A stretch of 64,000 bases of DNA from Bacillus altitudinis 41KF2b (GTDB taxonomy: Bacteria > Bacillota > Bacilli > Bacillales > Bacillaceae): contig NZ_ASJC01000002.1 in the NCBI RefSeq assembly GCF_000691145.1, positions 394,430 through 458,429 on the forward strand. Reading direction: 5' to 3'. How positions within the stretch are numbered: position 1 is the first letter of the stretch; each line of letters opens with the position of its first letter. Of this stretch, positions 36,364 to 45,218 are shown piece by piece. Both the position numbers and the translations under genes were made by a program. The notes under the pieces are model-generated. The model worked only from the letters and a program-made list of their open reading frames with translations, made no database searches and was not told where the DNA came from.

Positions 36364-36846
36364 TTACGCCTTTGAATCAAACAAAGCCCTATGCTGTTTA
36401 GGCTTTGAACTCTCAAGACCATTTTGTCCGTAATTCATATTTTCTTTGTTAGGATTCACAAGATCGAATGTCAGTGAAATAAATTGAAGTGACTGCTGAA
36501 TAAGCTGTTTGTTCAGTTCGTTTACATCTTTCAGTTCCACCATGATGTCATTCAGCTTCTCATATAACGAAATAAGCTCTTCTTGATCCGTTCCTGTAGC
36601 TTTTTCGATACATGCGGTGATTGTCGGCGATTGATCACTTTGTAAAAATTGAACTGCTGCTTCAATCCGCTTTTCTTCTAATTGTGAAATGGCCTGAATA
36701 TATTTTTGCTCAAGGTTCAGAACCTCTGAAAGAGCATCGATCTCGTTATTTTTCAGCATTTCTGTTTTATTCTTAGACAGCTTTAGAAGCTGTTCATGTA
36801 ATCCGTAGAGACGGTGCAGTTCTTCAATCATTATTTTTACTGACAT
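36364..36846 (-). CDS. flgN: Flagellar chaperone FlgN (YvyG)
   Basis: 160-aa helical protein that chaperones FlgK and FlgL to the export gate. N-terminal helix VKIMIEELHRLYGLHEQLL and long amphipathic helices with a conserved C-terminal FISLTFDLVNP. AAGGGAG precedes ATG 36846. It is coupled closely to flgK and flgM. Confidence 0.92.
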   Translation of the reverse strand: MSVKIMIEELHRLYGLHEQLLKLSKNKTEMLKNNEIDALSEVLNLEQKYIQAISQLEEKRIEAAVQFLQSDQSPTITACIEKATGTDQEELISLYEKLNDIMVELKDVNELNKQLIQQSLQFISLTFDLVNPNKENMNYGQNGLESSKPKQHRALFDSKA

Positions 36847-36864
36847 TCACGCTACTCCCTTTTG

Positions 36865-37128
36865 TTATTGTTGTTTATAAAAATTCAACATTTTATCTGC
36901 AATGCCTTTTGTATCTACTTGATATGTTCCGGCTTCAATGCTTTTTTTAATTTGGTCTATTTTATCTTGACGTTCTTTCATGATATTCGGCACCTTTTGC
37001 ATTTCAATTGCCTTTTTAGAAATTTCGACTTTGTCAGTTGATTTTGCTTGATTCGATTGCAACGTTTGTTTCTCATATGTTTTCTTGTAAGGATTTACTG
37101 GTTGTGTTCCATATCGATTAATTTTCAC
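36865..37128 (-). CDS. flgM: Anti-sigma-D factor FlgM
   Basis: 87-aa anti-sigma factor that holds sigma-D until the hook-basal body is finished. N-terminal basic region (RYGTQPVNPYKKTYE) and C-terminal sigma-binding helices (RQDKIDQIKKSIEAGTYQV...IADKMLNF). Start is GTG 37128 with GAGAGG upstream. A sigma-D promoter in the gap before it gives negative feedback. Confidence 0.93.
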   Translation of the reverse strand: MKINRYGTQPVNPYKKTYEKQTLQSNQAKSTDKVEISKKAIEMQKVPNIMKERQDKIDQIKKSIEAGTYQVDTKGIADKMLNFYKQQ

Positions 37129-37175
37129 GGGATTCCTCTCGCTTTCCGTTACAGTCTGTCTTGATTCTATCCATT

Positions 37176-37202
37176 TTATCGACCAAACTGCAACTTAGTT
37201 TA
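37176..37202 (-). promoter_or_regulatory. Sigma-D promoter of flgM
   Basis: Minus strand TAAA (37202-37199), exact 15-bp spacer, GTCGATAA (37183-37176; 6 of 8). It lies in the yvyF-flgM gap, where B. subtilis has its sigma-D flgM promoter. Confidence 0.75.
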
Positions 37203-37207
37203 GGGAA

Positions 37208-37627
37208 TCAGTCGTTTTTAGGATTAATGGCATAATAGGTGTCTTTTTTCCTAGATTCAATCTCCCTTTTACGCTCTTCTTCTTGGTCCATTTGGCTGAT
37301 TTGCGTCTTTATATCCTTTTCACAATGGCTACACAGCTTGTTTTTCCTGATCGGTTGGCCGCATCTTTCACAAGGATAATTGATATTCGGGAATTGACTA
37401 ATTTGAAGTCTTTTCAAACGGATAAATTTCAGGATTAATTCTTCATCAACTTCTGTTGCGTCTACTATTTCAGCAATGGTTGATTGTCTATTACTTTGCT
37501 TACGCAAGAATTTATAAACGATATCAAAAGAACGTTCTTCTTCTTCAAAGCATTTGTTACAAACCGTTTGGATGGTGGTTTTTAAAAATAACTGATTACA
37601 TTGTGGACAGTTTGCCAATTGATTCAT
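37208..37627 (-). CDS. yvyF: Flagellar-operon zinc-finger protein YvyF
   Basis: 139-aa protein (same as B. subtilis YvyF) with paired CxxC zinc knuckles at the N-terminus (CPQC...CNKC) and again near residues 95-115 (CERC...CSHC), with a helical region between. The precise role is unclear; it accompanies flgM in Bacilli and may modulate FlgM. ATG 37627 has AAGGGG upstream. It lies at the end of the comF side, so may be read from comFA as well. Confidence 0.88.
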   Translation of the reverse strand: MNQLANCPQCNQLFLKTTIQTVCNKCFEEEERSFDIVYKFLRKQSNRQSTIAEIVDATEVDEELILKFIRLKRLQISQFPNINYPCERCGQPIRKNKLCSHCEKDIKTQISQMDQEEERKREIESRKKDTYYAINPKND

Positions 37628-37683
37628 AACCAAAACCCCTTACGTTATTTTCTTTTCTTAATATCGGTTGATTGTCATGATTT

Positions 37684-38370
37684 TTAACTACGAATCAACG
37701 TAAAAGAGGAAACACTTTTGGCGCCTGCTCCTTTTAAAATTTTTGCTGCATGATAGACTGTCGCCCCAGTTGTATAAATGTCATCGATTAATACGACATC
37801 CTTTAGAACGATCGGGTTTGACTGCCTTAATTGGAACAAATTCTGTTGATGTAAACGTTCATTTTTTCTTTTCTTAGACTGCTTACTTTGATGTACTTTT
37901 ATAAGTGGCTCCAATATAGGTCCGCCAATCATGGAAGCAAGCATCATTGACTGATTGAATCCTCTTTCCTTTAATCTCTCTTTACTCAAAGGAATTGGGA
38001 CAAGGACCGGTTCTTTGATTGAAAAAGAACGTTTAAACGCTGACTGTACATCTTTTTTAAATAGATCAGCTAAAGCCGTATCACCTCGAAATTTAAATCG
38101 AGCTAGAATATCTTTCATAAAGTCGTTGTAAGCATAAACAGATCGATTCATCACAAGAATCTCAGCAAAATCCCGTCGTTTATTCCACCTTGAACAATCC
38201 TGACACAATTGATCATTTAATTGCGCTCTTCCGCATTTGGGACAAGTAGGACATTGAATCTTCATCAGGTGGTCCTTACATGCTACACATAAACAATCTT
38301 CATTTAATAGTAGGAATGATTTCCATGTAAAAGCAGCCACAAAATGGCTCTCACAAATTGGACAAATCAA
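37684..38370 (-). CDS. comFC: Late competence protein ComFC
   Basis: 228-aa phosphoribosyltransferase-like protein needed for efficient DNA uptake and integration. N-terminal zinc cysteines (CPIC, CVAC, CPKC, CQDC) and a C-terminal PRPP-type loop VVLIDDIYTTGAT. I place the start at TTG 38370 (MICPICESH), which overlaps the comFB stop as TTGA and matches the B. subtilis MICLLCDS beginning. A GTG 36 bases earlier is possible but lacks spacing for a ribosome site. Confidence 0.9.
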   Translation of the reverse strand: MICPICESHFVAAFTWKSFLLLNEDCLCVACKDHLMKIQCPTCPKCGRAQLNDQLCQDCSRWNKRRDFAEILVMNRSVYAYNDFMKDILARFKFRGDTALADLFKKDVQSAFKRSFSIKEPVLVPIPLSKERLKERGFNQSMMLASMIGGPILEPLIKVHQSKQSKKRKNERLHQQNLFQLRQSNPIVLKDVVLIDDIYTTGATVYHAAKILKGAGAKSVSSFTLIRS

Positions 38371-38660
38371 CGATTTTCTTTGTTCAACGGCAAATGATTT
38401 TCGCACCTTGGATATGTTGTGACCGTTGAAGCAGCTTCTGTCAGAATGACGAGCATCGCCGTATTTTTCTGTTTATCCACCATCTCGGATTTACTGTAGG
38501 ATATTTTATCGATATCTGTTATATATTGCGGTTTCACTTGATTTAGAGAAATGGCTAATACATCTTCTATACATTTTTCACAATGACAAATCATGTTTAA
38601 TTGGTTGAGATATTGATAGAGAATTTCTTTAAGTAGTATTTCTTTTGCGTTGAGTAGCAT
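38367..38660 (-). CDS. comFB: Late competence protein ComFB
   Basis: 97-aa ComFB-domain protein (98 aa in B. subtilis) with CHCEKCIEDVLAISLNQVKP, the conserved zinc-binding segment. ComFB binds cyclic dinucleotides in some bacteria; in B. subtilis it is dispensable for transformation. AGGAGA lies 8 bases before ATG 38660; a longer in-frame ATG at 38723 overlaps comFA and lacks a good site. It sits between comFA and comFC. Confidence 0.9.
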   Translation of the reverse strand: MLLNAKEILLKEILYQYLNQLNMICHCEKCIEDVLAISLNQVKPQYITDIDKISYSKSEMVDKQKNTAMLVILTEAASTVTTYPRCENHLPLNKENR

Positions 38661-38724
38661 ATTTTGTCTCTCCTGCCATTTGTGTTTTGTGAATATAATG
38701 TACCATGATTTAGTTGAACCCACA

Positions 38725-40110
38725 CTATTTTTCAGAAAACTCTTTTTCAGCTGTATTATTCATTTTTACGATATGTTTCTTTGCTTGTTTCATACTTCTC
38801 GTTAAACCAAAATGAAAAAAGTACACGTCTCCATTAAAAAAATCTGGATGTCTCCCTGCTCTACCAGAAATTTGGACAAGTGCACTTTCTGTAAAAATAG
38901 GAGATTCCGCACCTAATACGCCCACTTGAACATCTTGAATGGTAACGCCTCTTTCTAGAATAGTTGTTGTAACCAATACATCGTATCTATGATCTCTGAA
39001 ATGCTGGACTTTTTGCTTCCTTTCTTGATCATCGGCAGAAACTCCCTGTACATTTACACATTGAACTTGAAGAATATGAGTTACCTTCTTCATAGTAGAA
39101 ATAGAAGGAACAAAGAGTAGCACTCTTTTTTTCTTTGTGATATGTTCATGCAGCCAGTTCATTGTAGATGCTGGAAGCCGATTTCTTTTTAATTTCTTTT
39201 TCCAATCTCCAACCCATTGAAATGTTGGGACAGGCAGCGGTTTTTGGTGGAAGCGCAGAGGAATTTTGATCGCTTCTAATTGTCTACAAGCAACATCCTT
39301 TTGCATTTTTTTAGATGGTGTGGCACTTAAGTAAATTCTAACTCCTGTTTTTTTCATTGACTTTAAAACAGCAAACTGAAGCCGTTCATCCATTGAATAA
39401 GGAAAAGCATCGACTTCGTCTACAATGAGGACATCAAAAGCGTTTTTATATCTCATTAGCTGATGGGTTGTAGCGATCATAAGCGTTGCCATTTGAAATC
39501 TTTGAGAACTCCCGCCATAAAGTGCAGCTATATTCAGTCCTTGAAATGCCTTTCTCATTCGAGGTTCAAGCTCAAGTACAACATCGGTTCTAGGCGTCGC
39601 AATACAAACACTCATTCCGTTATTTAGCGCATATTTTATTCCGTGAAAAAGCACCTCCGTTTTCCCCGCACCACAAACAGCCCAAACGAGCAGATCAAAT
39701 TTGTTTTGGATTGCTTCTACTAGCCTATCGGACGCTCTCTTTTGCCCTTTAGAAAGTTCTCCCTGCCATGTTAATTCAACTTGTCTTGTTTCTTTCTTTT
39801 GTGGACCCGTCCATTCATAGAGAAAGCCACATTCACTTACTTTTCCCAGCATGATGCAGGATCTACAGTATACACAGTCTTTTTTACATGTTTCACACGG
39901 AGAGAGGGCAAAGTAGCGCTTGTTTGATACACCGCACCGGCAGCAGATCAAACCACCCGCCACCCTATTGACAGCAGGTGTTCTATGGATGAATCCTTGA
40001 TTCTCCAGCCACTCCAATTCGGACTGTGTACATTGACATTCAATAGGAAGAAGATGCCTTGATTGTAGCTTGTGACTGAGTTCCATTGCTTTTTCCAGAT
40101 TCAATTTCAC
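38725..40110 (-). CDS. comFA: DNA-uptake ATPase ComFA
   Basis: 461-aa DEAD-box-like ATPase that powers import of single-stranded DNA during competence. N-terminal zinc cluster with four CxxC pairs (residues about 55-95), Walker A AVCGAGKTE (about 143-151), Walker B DVLIVDEVDAFPY, and C-terminal helicase motif VQISGRAGRHPDFF. Start is GTG 40110 with AAAGGTAG upstream. It is first gene of comFA-FB-FC, behind a candidate ComK site. Confidence 0.94.
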   Translation of the reverse strand: MKLNLEKAMELSHKLQSRHLLPIECQCTQSELEWLENQGFIHRTPAVNRVAGGLICCRCGVSNKRYFALSPCETCKKDCVYCRSCIMLGKVSECGFLYEWTGPQKKETRQVELTWQGELSKGQKRASDRLVEAIQNKFDLLVWAVCGAGKTEVLFHGIKYALNNGMSVCIATPRTDVVLELEPRMRKAFQGLNIAALYGGSSQRFQMATLMIATTHQLMRYKNAFDVLIVDEVDAFPYSMDERLQFAVLKSMKKTGVRIYLSATPSKKMQKDVACRQLEAIKIPLRFHQKPLPVPTFQWVGDWKKKLKRNRLPASTMNWLHEHITKKKRVLLFVPSISTMKKVTHILQVQCVNVQGVSADDQERKQKVQHFRDHRYDVLVTTTILERGVTIQDVQVGVLGAESPIFTESALVQISGRAGRHPDFFNGDVYFFHFGLTRSMKQAKKHIVKMNNTAEKEFSEK

Positions 40111-40167
40111 GCACTACCTTTCCATTCATGTTGACCCATTATGTACAAAGAGAAGGCCTTTCGTCTA

Positions 40168-40218
40168 ATTGTAAAAACAGAAAAACAAATCCCCTTTTCC
40201 ATGAGAAAAGGGGATTTT
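40168..40218 (-). promoter_or_regulatory. Candidate ComK-dependent promoter of comFA
   Basis: Minus strand AT-boxes AAAA-TCCCC-TTTT (40218-40206) and AAAA-GGGGA-TTTG (40198-40186), separated by 7 bases, fit the ComK half-site rule AAAA-N5-TTTT with one mismatch. A TACAAT -10 follows at 40173-40168 with no recognisable -35, as expected for an activated promoter. The boxes lie within the degV terminator stem. Confidence 0.55.
40187..40217 (-). terminator. Terminator of degV, overlapping the comFA control region
   Basis: Perfect 13-bp stem AAATCCCCTTTTC / GAAAAGGGGATTT with a 5-base loop, then GTTTTTCTGTTTTT on the minus strand. Confidence 0.9.
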
Positions 40219-40223
40219 GATAT

Positions 40224-41066
40224 CTATCTGATGATCCAGCCAAGTGCTAAAGAGCCTTCGCCTAGATGAGTGCCAATCACGGCACCAAAGTAGCTTTTAT
40301 AAAATTCAACATGAGGATACTTTTCTAATAAGTGCGCAATTAATTCATCTGCTTCTTCTTCTCTATTACCATGTATCAGAGTTGCTCTCATTGGAACACC
40401 ACGTGATGCATCTTCATCAAATAATTCAAAAATACGTGAAATGGCTTTTTTGCGTGTACGAATCTTCTCAAAAGGGACAATTAGCTTGTTGTCAAAATGC
40501 AAGATAGGCTTTACCTTTAAGAGGCTTCCAATAAAAGCCTGAGCACCATTTAATCTGCCGCCACGTTGTAAATGAGTTAAATCGTCTACCATAAAATAAG
40601 CTCTTTGATTTTCTTTCAGATAATTGAGATGGGAAATCACTTCTTCTGGAGAAGCACCACCTTGGATTTTTTCAGCAGCTTCTAACACATAAAAACCTTG
40701 CGCCATACAGCTAGTCTCTGTATCAAACGGATAAATGTCGATTCCGTCAACTAGTTCATTCGCTGAGGCCGCACTATTGTATGTTCCACTAATTCCGCTT
40801 GACAGATGTATACTAATCACAGCATCATATGTTTCACTAAGTTTTTCATATAATTCTATAAGTTCACCGAAAGCAGGCTGAGAGGTTGTTGGAAGATCTT
40901 TATGTTTCTTGACTTCTTCATAATATGTCTTCCAATCCATTTCTACTTCTTCACGGTATGATTCAGTACCAAAGATGACATTCAGAGGGATCATATGAAT
41001 ATGATGTTTATCACGTAGTTCTTGTGGTATATAAGCAGTACTGTCTGTTACAACGGCTATTTTCAT
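40224..41066 (-). CDS. degV: DegV-family fatty-acid-binding protein
   Basis: 280-aa two-domain DegV (FakB-type) protein that holds a fatty acid for phosphorylation by FakA. N-terminal VTDSTAYIP, the SLSSGISGTY-like IHLSSGISGTYNSA loop and C-terminal HLGEGSLALGW are characteristic. It is cytoplasmic. GGAAGG precedes ATG 41066. It is downstream of degSU as in B. subtilis but separated by a terminator. Confidence 0.93.
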   Translation of the reverse strand: MKIAVVTDSTAYIPQELRDKHHIHMIPLNVIFGTESYREEVEMDWKTYYEEVKKHKDLPTTSQPAFGELIELYEKLSETYDAVISIHLSSGISGTYNSAASANELVDGIDIYPFDTETSCMAQGFYVLEAAEKIQGGASPEEVISHLNYLKENQRAYFMVDDLTHLQRGGRLNGAQAFIGSLLKVKPILHFDNKLIVPFEKIRTRKKAISRIFELFDEDASRGVPMRATLIHGNREEEADELIAHLLEKYPHVEFYKSYFGAVIGTHLGEGSLALGWIIR

Positions 41067-41153
41067 TCTTAAATACCTTCCTTATCCGTTAAGTTGCTTT
41101 TTAAAAAAGAATGATCATTGTTTTTCACTAGATTTATAATACTAATCAAAAAA

Positions 41154-41176
41154 GCTTGCCTAATCAATAGGCAAGC
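41154..41176 (-). terminator. Terminator of degU
   Basis: GCTTGCCTA / TAGGCAAGC stem with TTTTTTG on the minus strand. A larger imperfect inverted repeat (ACTCCTT...AAGGAGT, about 41187-41261) lies between this and the degU stop and may shape the 3' untranslated region. Confidence 0.88.
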
Positions 41177-41277
41177 CCGCTATATCCGAAAAAGACTCCT
41201 TACCTGCCTATCATTGCTCTCTAACTTGAATGTGAGAGAACTAAAAACAGGCGAAAAAGGAGTACTTGTCCGGAACA

Positions 41278-41967
41278 TTATCTCATTTCTACCCAGCCGT
41301 TTTTAATTGCTACAACAACAGCTTGAGTACGGTCATTTACATTCATTTTTTGCAAAATGTTACTCACGTGGTTTTTGACTGTTTTCTCACTAATAAAGAG
41401 CGACTCACCAATACCTCTATTGCTCTTTCCGTCAGCTAACATTTGAAGAACTTCACATTCACGTCTTGTTAAGATATGAAGTGGTCTGCGAATTTCAGGA
41501 TATACCTCGTGCTGTGGATGTGCTGAAACGCCGCTTGTTGCTAAGCGTCGGAATTCATTTACTAAGTTATGAGTGACTTTCGGATGTAAATAAGAGCCTC
41601 CGTCAGCTACTACTTTTACTGCTTCAATGAGGGTATCTGCATCCATTTCTTTTAACAAGTAGCCTCTTGCTCCTGTTTTTAATGCGTGTGTCACATAGTT
41701 TTCATCGTCATGAATAGATAGGATAATGACTTTTGATTCGGGATAAAGCTCTACTAGCTGTTTTGTAGCCTCCACACCATTTACATTCGGCATATTAATG
41801 TCCATAATGACAACATCCGGATGATAGTGTTCTACGATACGTGCAGCTTCGTCACCGTCGTCTCCTTCTGCAACTACTTCAAAAGTAGGTTCAAAATCTA
41901 AAATCCGTTTGACACCTTCACGGAATAATTGGTGGTCATCGATAATTACAATATTTACTTTAGTCAC
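41278..41967 (-). CDS. degU: Response regulator DegU
   Basis: 229-aa NarL/LuxR-family regulator of competence, exoenzymes, motility and biofilm. Receiver with D10/D11, phospho-acceptor D56 ([10 protein letters not shown]) and K106-region GYLLKEMD; LuxR HTH at the C-terminus ([21 protein letters not shown]). Unphosphorylated DegU helps comK; DegU~P with SwrA turns on fla/che. Start is GTG 41967 with GGGGAGG upstream, 64 bp after degS. Confidence 0.97.
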   Translation of the reverse strand: MTKVNIVIIDDHQLFREGVKRILDFEPTFEVVAEGDDGDEAARIVEHYHPDVVIMDINMPNVNGVEATKQLVELYPESKVIILSIHDDENYVTHALKTGARGYLLKEMDADTLIEAVKVVADGGSYLHPKVTHNLVNEFRRLATSGVSAHPQHEVYPEIRRPLHILTRRECEVLQMLADGKSNRGIGESLFISEKTVKNHVSNILQKMNVNDRTQAVVVAIKNGWVEMR

Positions 41968-42031
41968 AAGCTACGCCTCCCCATGTTTATTGTTCTACAC
42001 CTGAACTTTATGGTCAATATGTCTTTTGTCT

Positions 42032-43207
42032 CTATTTTACAATTTTATTTTGTAATGTTAACGGTACTCTAATCATGATGAATGTCCCTAGACCTATTTT
42101 TGAGTCTATGGTCATTTTACCTTCTAGTAAGTCTACGCGCTCTTTCATACCAAGTAACCCAAAGGATTTGTTTTTATTTGTTTTAACATCCTTCATATCA
42201 AAGCCTTTTCCATCGTCTTTGATAATTAAGGTGACAAAGTCTTTCGTCACTTCAACCTTCACAGAGATTTCTTCAGCTTCAGAATGCTTTAAAGAATTTG
42301 TGACAGCTTCTTGAGCTAGTCTAAATAGTGCCACTTCAAATTGAGAAGCAATTCTTTCGCTTTCAGTATCACCTAAGCACTGGAACGTAATTTTGGTTTT
42401 TCCATCATATTCTTCAATTGTGTTTAAGTATTTTCGCAGTGTCGGAATGAGACCCAAATCATCTAAAGCCATTGGTCTTAAATCATAAATGATTCTTCTC
42501 ACTTCGTACAGTGCATTTCGCACATTCTGTCTTAGACTTCTAATTTCTTTAAAGCCTTCTTCTGTTCCACGGTCTCTAAAAATCCGTTCTATTAGTTCTG
42601 AACGCATCATCACGTTTGCCAGCATCTGAGCAGGTCCATCATGGATTTCTCGTGATACCCTTTTGCGCTCTTCTTCCTGGGCTTCAATAATTCTTAGTCC
42701 AAAATCTTGTTTTGCCTGAGCATCTTCAAGTAAAACACCGACCTGACGTAAATCTTGGTTCAAGTAGTTGAGGACGACCGTAATCTGGCTCACAAGCGTT
42801 TCTGAACGTTCAATGACGTCTTGTAAGCTTAACAATCGTCTTTCGAGATCATCTCTTCTTTCCCTCAGCTGTTTTTCGCGCTGCTGGATCATGGTCAATT
42901 CTACTTGCAGGTTATGTGCTTTTTCATAGGCTTCTCGTATTTCTTCTTCGCTGAATTTGTTGAAGTTTCTGCTGACCTCAGATAATCGATTTCTAGCATG
43001 TCTCGTATGTACTTCTAGTTTATCCCCAAAATCAATTACTTCGTTGACTTGCTGTTTAATTTGCTTAAGCTCTTCTACTAGGCTTTCATATTGTTGACGG
43101 GACTGTTCGCCGATTCTAAATACTTCGTCCTTACTGCCATCAACTGTACTTAGCATTTTCATGATGATTGAATCCAATAACTTCGGATCCATTTTAGGTG
43201 TTGTCAT
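42032..43207 (-). CDS. degS: Cytoplasmic sensor kinase DegS
   Basis: 391-aa soluble HisKA_3 kinase. Long coiled sensor region (about 20-170), phospho-acceptor H189 in REIHDGPAQ (same number as B. subtilis), and HATPase_c with DDGKGFDMKD and SFGLLGMKERV. It phosphorylates DegU and is stimulated by DegQ. GGGAGG precedes ATG 43207; an in-frame ATG 30 bases earlier would contain that site. Confidence 0.97.
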   Translation of the reverse strand: MTTPKMDPKLLDSIIMKMLSTVDGSKDEVFRIGEQSRQQYESLVEELKQIKQQVNEVIDFGDKLEVHTRHARNRLSEVSRNFNKFSEEEIREAYEKAHNLQVELTMIQQREKQLRERRDDLERRLLSLQDVIERSETLVSQITVVLNYLNQDLRQVGVLLEDAQAKQDFGLRIIEAQEEERKRVSREIHDGPAQMLANVMMRSELIERIFRDRGTEEGFKEIRSLRQNVRNALYEVRRIIYDLRPMALDDLGLIPTLRKYLNTIEEYDGKTKITFQCLGDTESERIASQFEVALFRLAQEAVTNSLKHSEAEEISVKVEVTKDFVTLIIKDDGKGFDMKDVKTNKNKSFGLLGMKERVDLLEGKMTIDSKIGLGTFIMIRVPLTLQNKIVK

Positions 43208-43428
43208 GGCTTTTCCCTCCCGTAACAGTGATGTCATCTTTTTTTATTATAAATGTCATTGATCTGCATTTTATGTCGAATTATAATGAAAGAATGCGTA
43301 TAAATCATGAAATTTTTATGACGACCCTTTTTCCGCTCCTCTCATCATAACAAAATACGCTGTAAAATTCTAAAACCAATGCAAATTTTCTCTAGCCTTA
43401 CAATTTGCTTGTCAGGAGGGTATGTCTT

Positions 43429-44097
43429 TTGCTGAACCGCTATCTCACAGTAAAAAGCCGTGGCGAGCATGAGATCGTCATTGAAAAATCACGTTTTATT
43501 TGTCATATACAACGTGCTGTCTCAGAAGAAGAAGCACAAGCCTTTATACAATCCATAAAAAAACAACATTGGAACGCCACTCATAATTGTTCCGCCTATT
43601 TGATCGGTGAACAGGATCTGATTCAAAAAGCAAATGATGATGGTGAACCAAGCGGTACGGCAGGGGTACCCATGCTTGAAGTGCTAAAAAAACGCAAGCT
43701 GAAAGATACAGTTGTTGTCGTCACTCGTTATTTCGGCGGTATTAAGCTAGGTGCCGGTGGATTAATTCGTGCGTACGGAAAATCTGTGTCTGAAGCAATT
43801 AATCATGTTGGTATGGTAGAACGCTGTTTAATGCGTACGATGCACACAACAATAGATTATACATGGCTTGGAAAGGTAGAGAATGAGCTTAGAGCCTCAT
43901 CTTTTCAGCTAAAAGACATCCATTATGCAGAAGATGTGATTTTTGAAACGTATGTAGAAGAAACACAAACAGAGCAGTTCATTGAATGGATGACTGAGTT
44001 GACTAATGGAAAGAGTGTTACTAAAGAAGGCGAATTGATTTATTTAGAAAAGGACGTTGGTCCGATAAAGGAGACAGATGAATGGCACAACGAGTAA
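43429..44097 (+). CDS. yvyE: IMPACT/YigZ-family protein YvyE
   Basis: 222-aa protein with an N-terminal UPF0029/Impact domain (about 1-120; EKSRFICHI, NDDGEPSGTAGVPML, VTRYFGGIKLGAGGLIRAYG) and a C-terminal RNA-binding-like domain. Eukaryotic IMPACT counters Gcn2; bacterial roles are unclear. TTG 43429 has AGGAGGG at 43414-43420; an upstream in-frame start would include that site. It overlaps tagV by 16 bases. Confidence 0.9.
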   Translation: MLNRYLTVKSRGEHEIVIEKSRFICHIQRAVSEEEAQAFIQSIKKQHWNATHNCSAYLIGEQDLIQKANDDGEPSGTAGVPMLEVLKKRKLKDTVVVVTRYFGGIKLGAGGLIRAYGKSVSEAINHVGMVERCLMRTMHTTIDYTWLGKVENELRASSFQLKDIHYAEDVIFETYVEETQTEQFIEWMTELTNGKSVTKEGELIYLEKDVGPIKETDEWHNE

Positions 44098-45080
44098 AAG
44101 TGCGTGTACGAAAGAAAAAGAGTAAGAAGAAAAAGATTTTCAAACGGATTCTGGTCTTATTTTTGCTTCTCTTCATCTGCATGGGCGGATTTGCAGTTTA
44201 TAAGATTGTGAATACACTCCAAGCTGCTGACAAAACTTATGATGAATTAGAGCGCGGGGAGAAATCGAAACTCCGTGATGCTGTCATTGATATAAAGAAA
44301 AAACCTTTCTCTGTCCTATTTGTTGGTATAGAGGATTACGCCACAAATGGTGATCACGGCCGTTCAGATTCACTCATCGTCGCAACGATTAATCCTCAGG
44401 ATAAAACGATGAAAATGGTCAGTATCCCCCGTGACACACGAGTACAGCTTGCTAGTGACACAACGGGAAATAAAGTAAAGATCAATGCGGCATTTGCTAA
44501 AGGCGGTACAGACGAAACAATTGACACTGTCGAACAATTCTTGGATATCCCAATTGACAAGTTTGCAACAGTGGACTTTGACGGTTTTAAGGATGTCATT
44601 GATGAAGTTGGGGGAATCGATATAGACGTTCCATTTGACTTCAATGAAAAAAGTGACGTCAAAAAACCGAAAAAGATTTACTTTAAAAAAGGGAATATGC
44701 ATTTAAACGGGGAAGAAGCACTTGCTTACGCACGAATGAGAAAACAAGATCCACGTGGTGATTTCGGGCGTAACGATCGTCAGAAACAAATCTTACGTGC
44801 CATGATTGATCAAATGGCGAAACCTCATAACATTGCAAACGTGGATAATATCGCAAAAGAAGTAAGTGATCATATAACAACCAACTTTCACATCAAAGAA
44901 GGACTTGCTCTACAGCAAATTTACAGTGGTTTTAAAGGAGACGATACTGAAACACTATCTATTAAAGGATCAGACCTTTATTTAGGACCAAATCGAACAT
45001 ACTTCTTTGAGCCAGATCAAACCAACTTGGCTGAGGTGCAAAATGAGTTAAAGACACATTTAAAGCTTCCTGCTGAGTAA
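44082..45080 (+). CDS. tagV: LCP-family wall teichoic acid ligase TagV (YvhJ), C-terminally shortened
   Basis: 332-aa LytR-CpsA-Psr enzyme that attaches teichoic acid to peptidoglycan outside the cell. Basic N-terminus, one TM helix (about 22-43), then the LCP domain with the pyrophosphate-binding GRSDSLIVATIN, SIPRDTRV and ARMRKQDPRGDFGR motifs. AAGGAG precedes ATG 44082; the start lies inside yvyE. The stop is TAA 45078-45080, but the same frame stays open for 32 more Ser/Thr/Asp/Gln-rich codons to a double stop (45177-45182). B. subtilis YvhJ is longer (391 aa), so a nonsense change removing a tail is likely. The catalytic domain is complete. Confidence 0.9.
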   Translation: MAQRVKVRVRKKKSKKKKIFKRILVLFLLLFICMGGFAVYKIVNTLQAADKTYDELERGEKSKLRDAVIDIKKKPFSVLFVGIEDYATNGDHGRSDSLIVATINPQDKTMKMVSIPRDTRVQLASDTTGNKVKINAAFAKGGTDETIDTVEQFLDIPIDKFATVDFDGFKDVIDEVGGIDIDVPFDFNEKSDVKKPKKIYFKKGNMHLNGEEALAYARMRKQDPRGDFGRNDRQKQILRAMIDQMAKPHNIANVDNIAKEVSDHITTNFHIKEGLALQQIYSGFKGDDTETLSIKGSDLYLGPNRTYFFEPDQTNLAEVQNELKTHLKLPAE

Positions 45081-45183
45081 TCGTCTTCAACTGAAACAAA
45101 TACACAAACCGATTCATCTTCTGATGCAACAGGGTCAGCCGATACCCAGGCCCCTTCGACCAGCACATCAGGACAATAATAGG

Positions 45184-45218
45184 AAAACAGCCCGTTCCTT
45201 GGAAACGGGCTGTTTTTT
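45184..45218. terminator. Bidirectional terminator between tagV and tagO
   Basis: AAAACAGCCCGTT / AACGGGCTGTTTT stem with T runs on both strands, between converging genes; it begins just after the double stop that ends the cryptic tagV tail. Confidence 0.9.

Noticed and set aside
45078..45080. TagV stop as recoding to selenocysteine or pyrrolysine
   Set aside because: The codon is TAA, not TGA or TAG, and there is no associated element.
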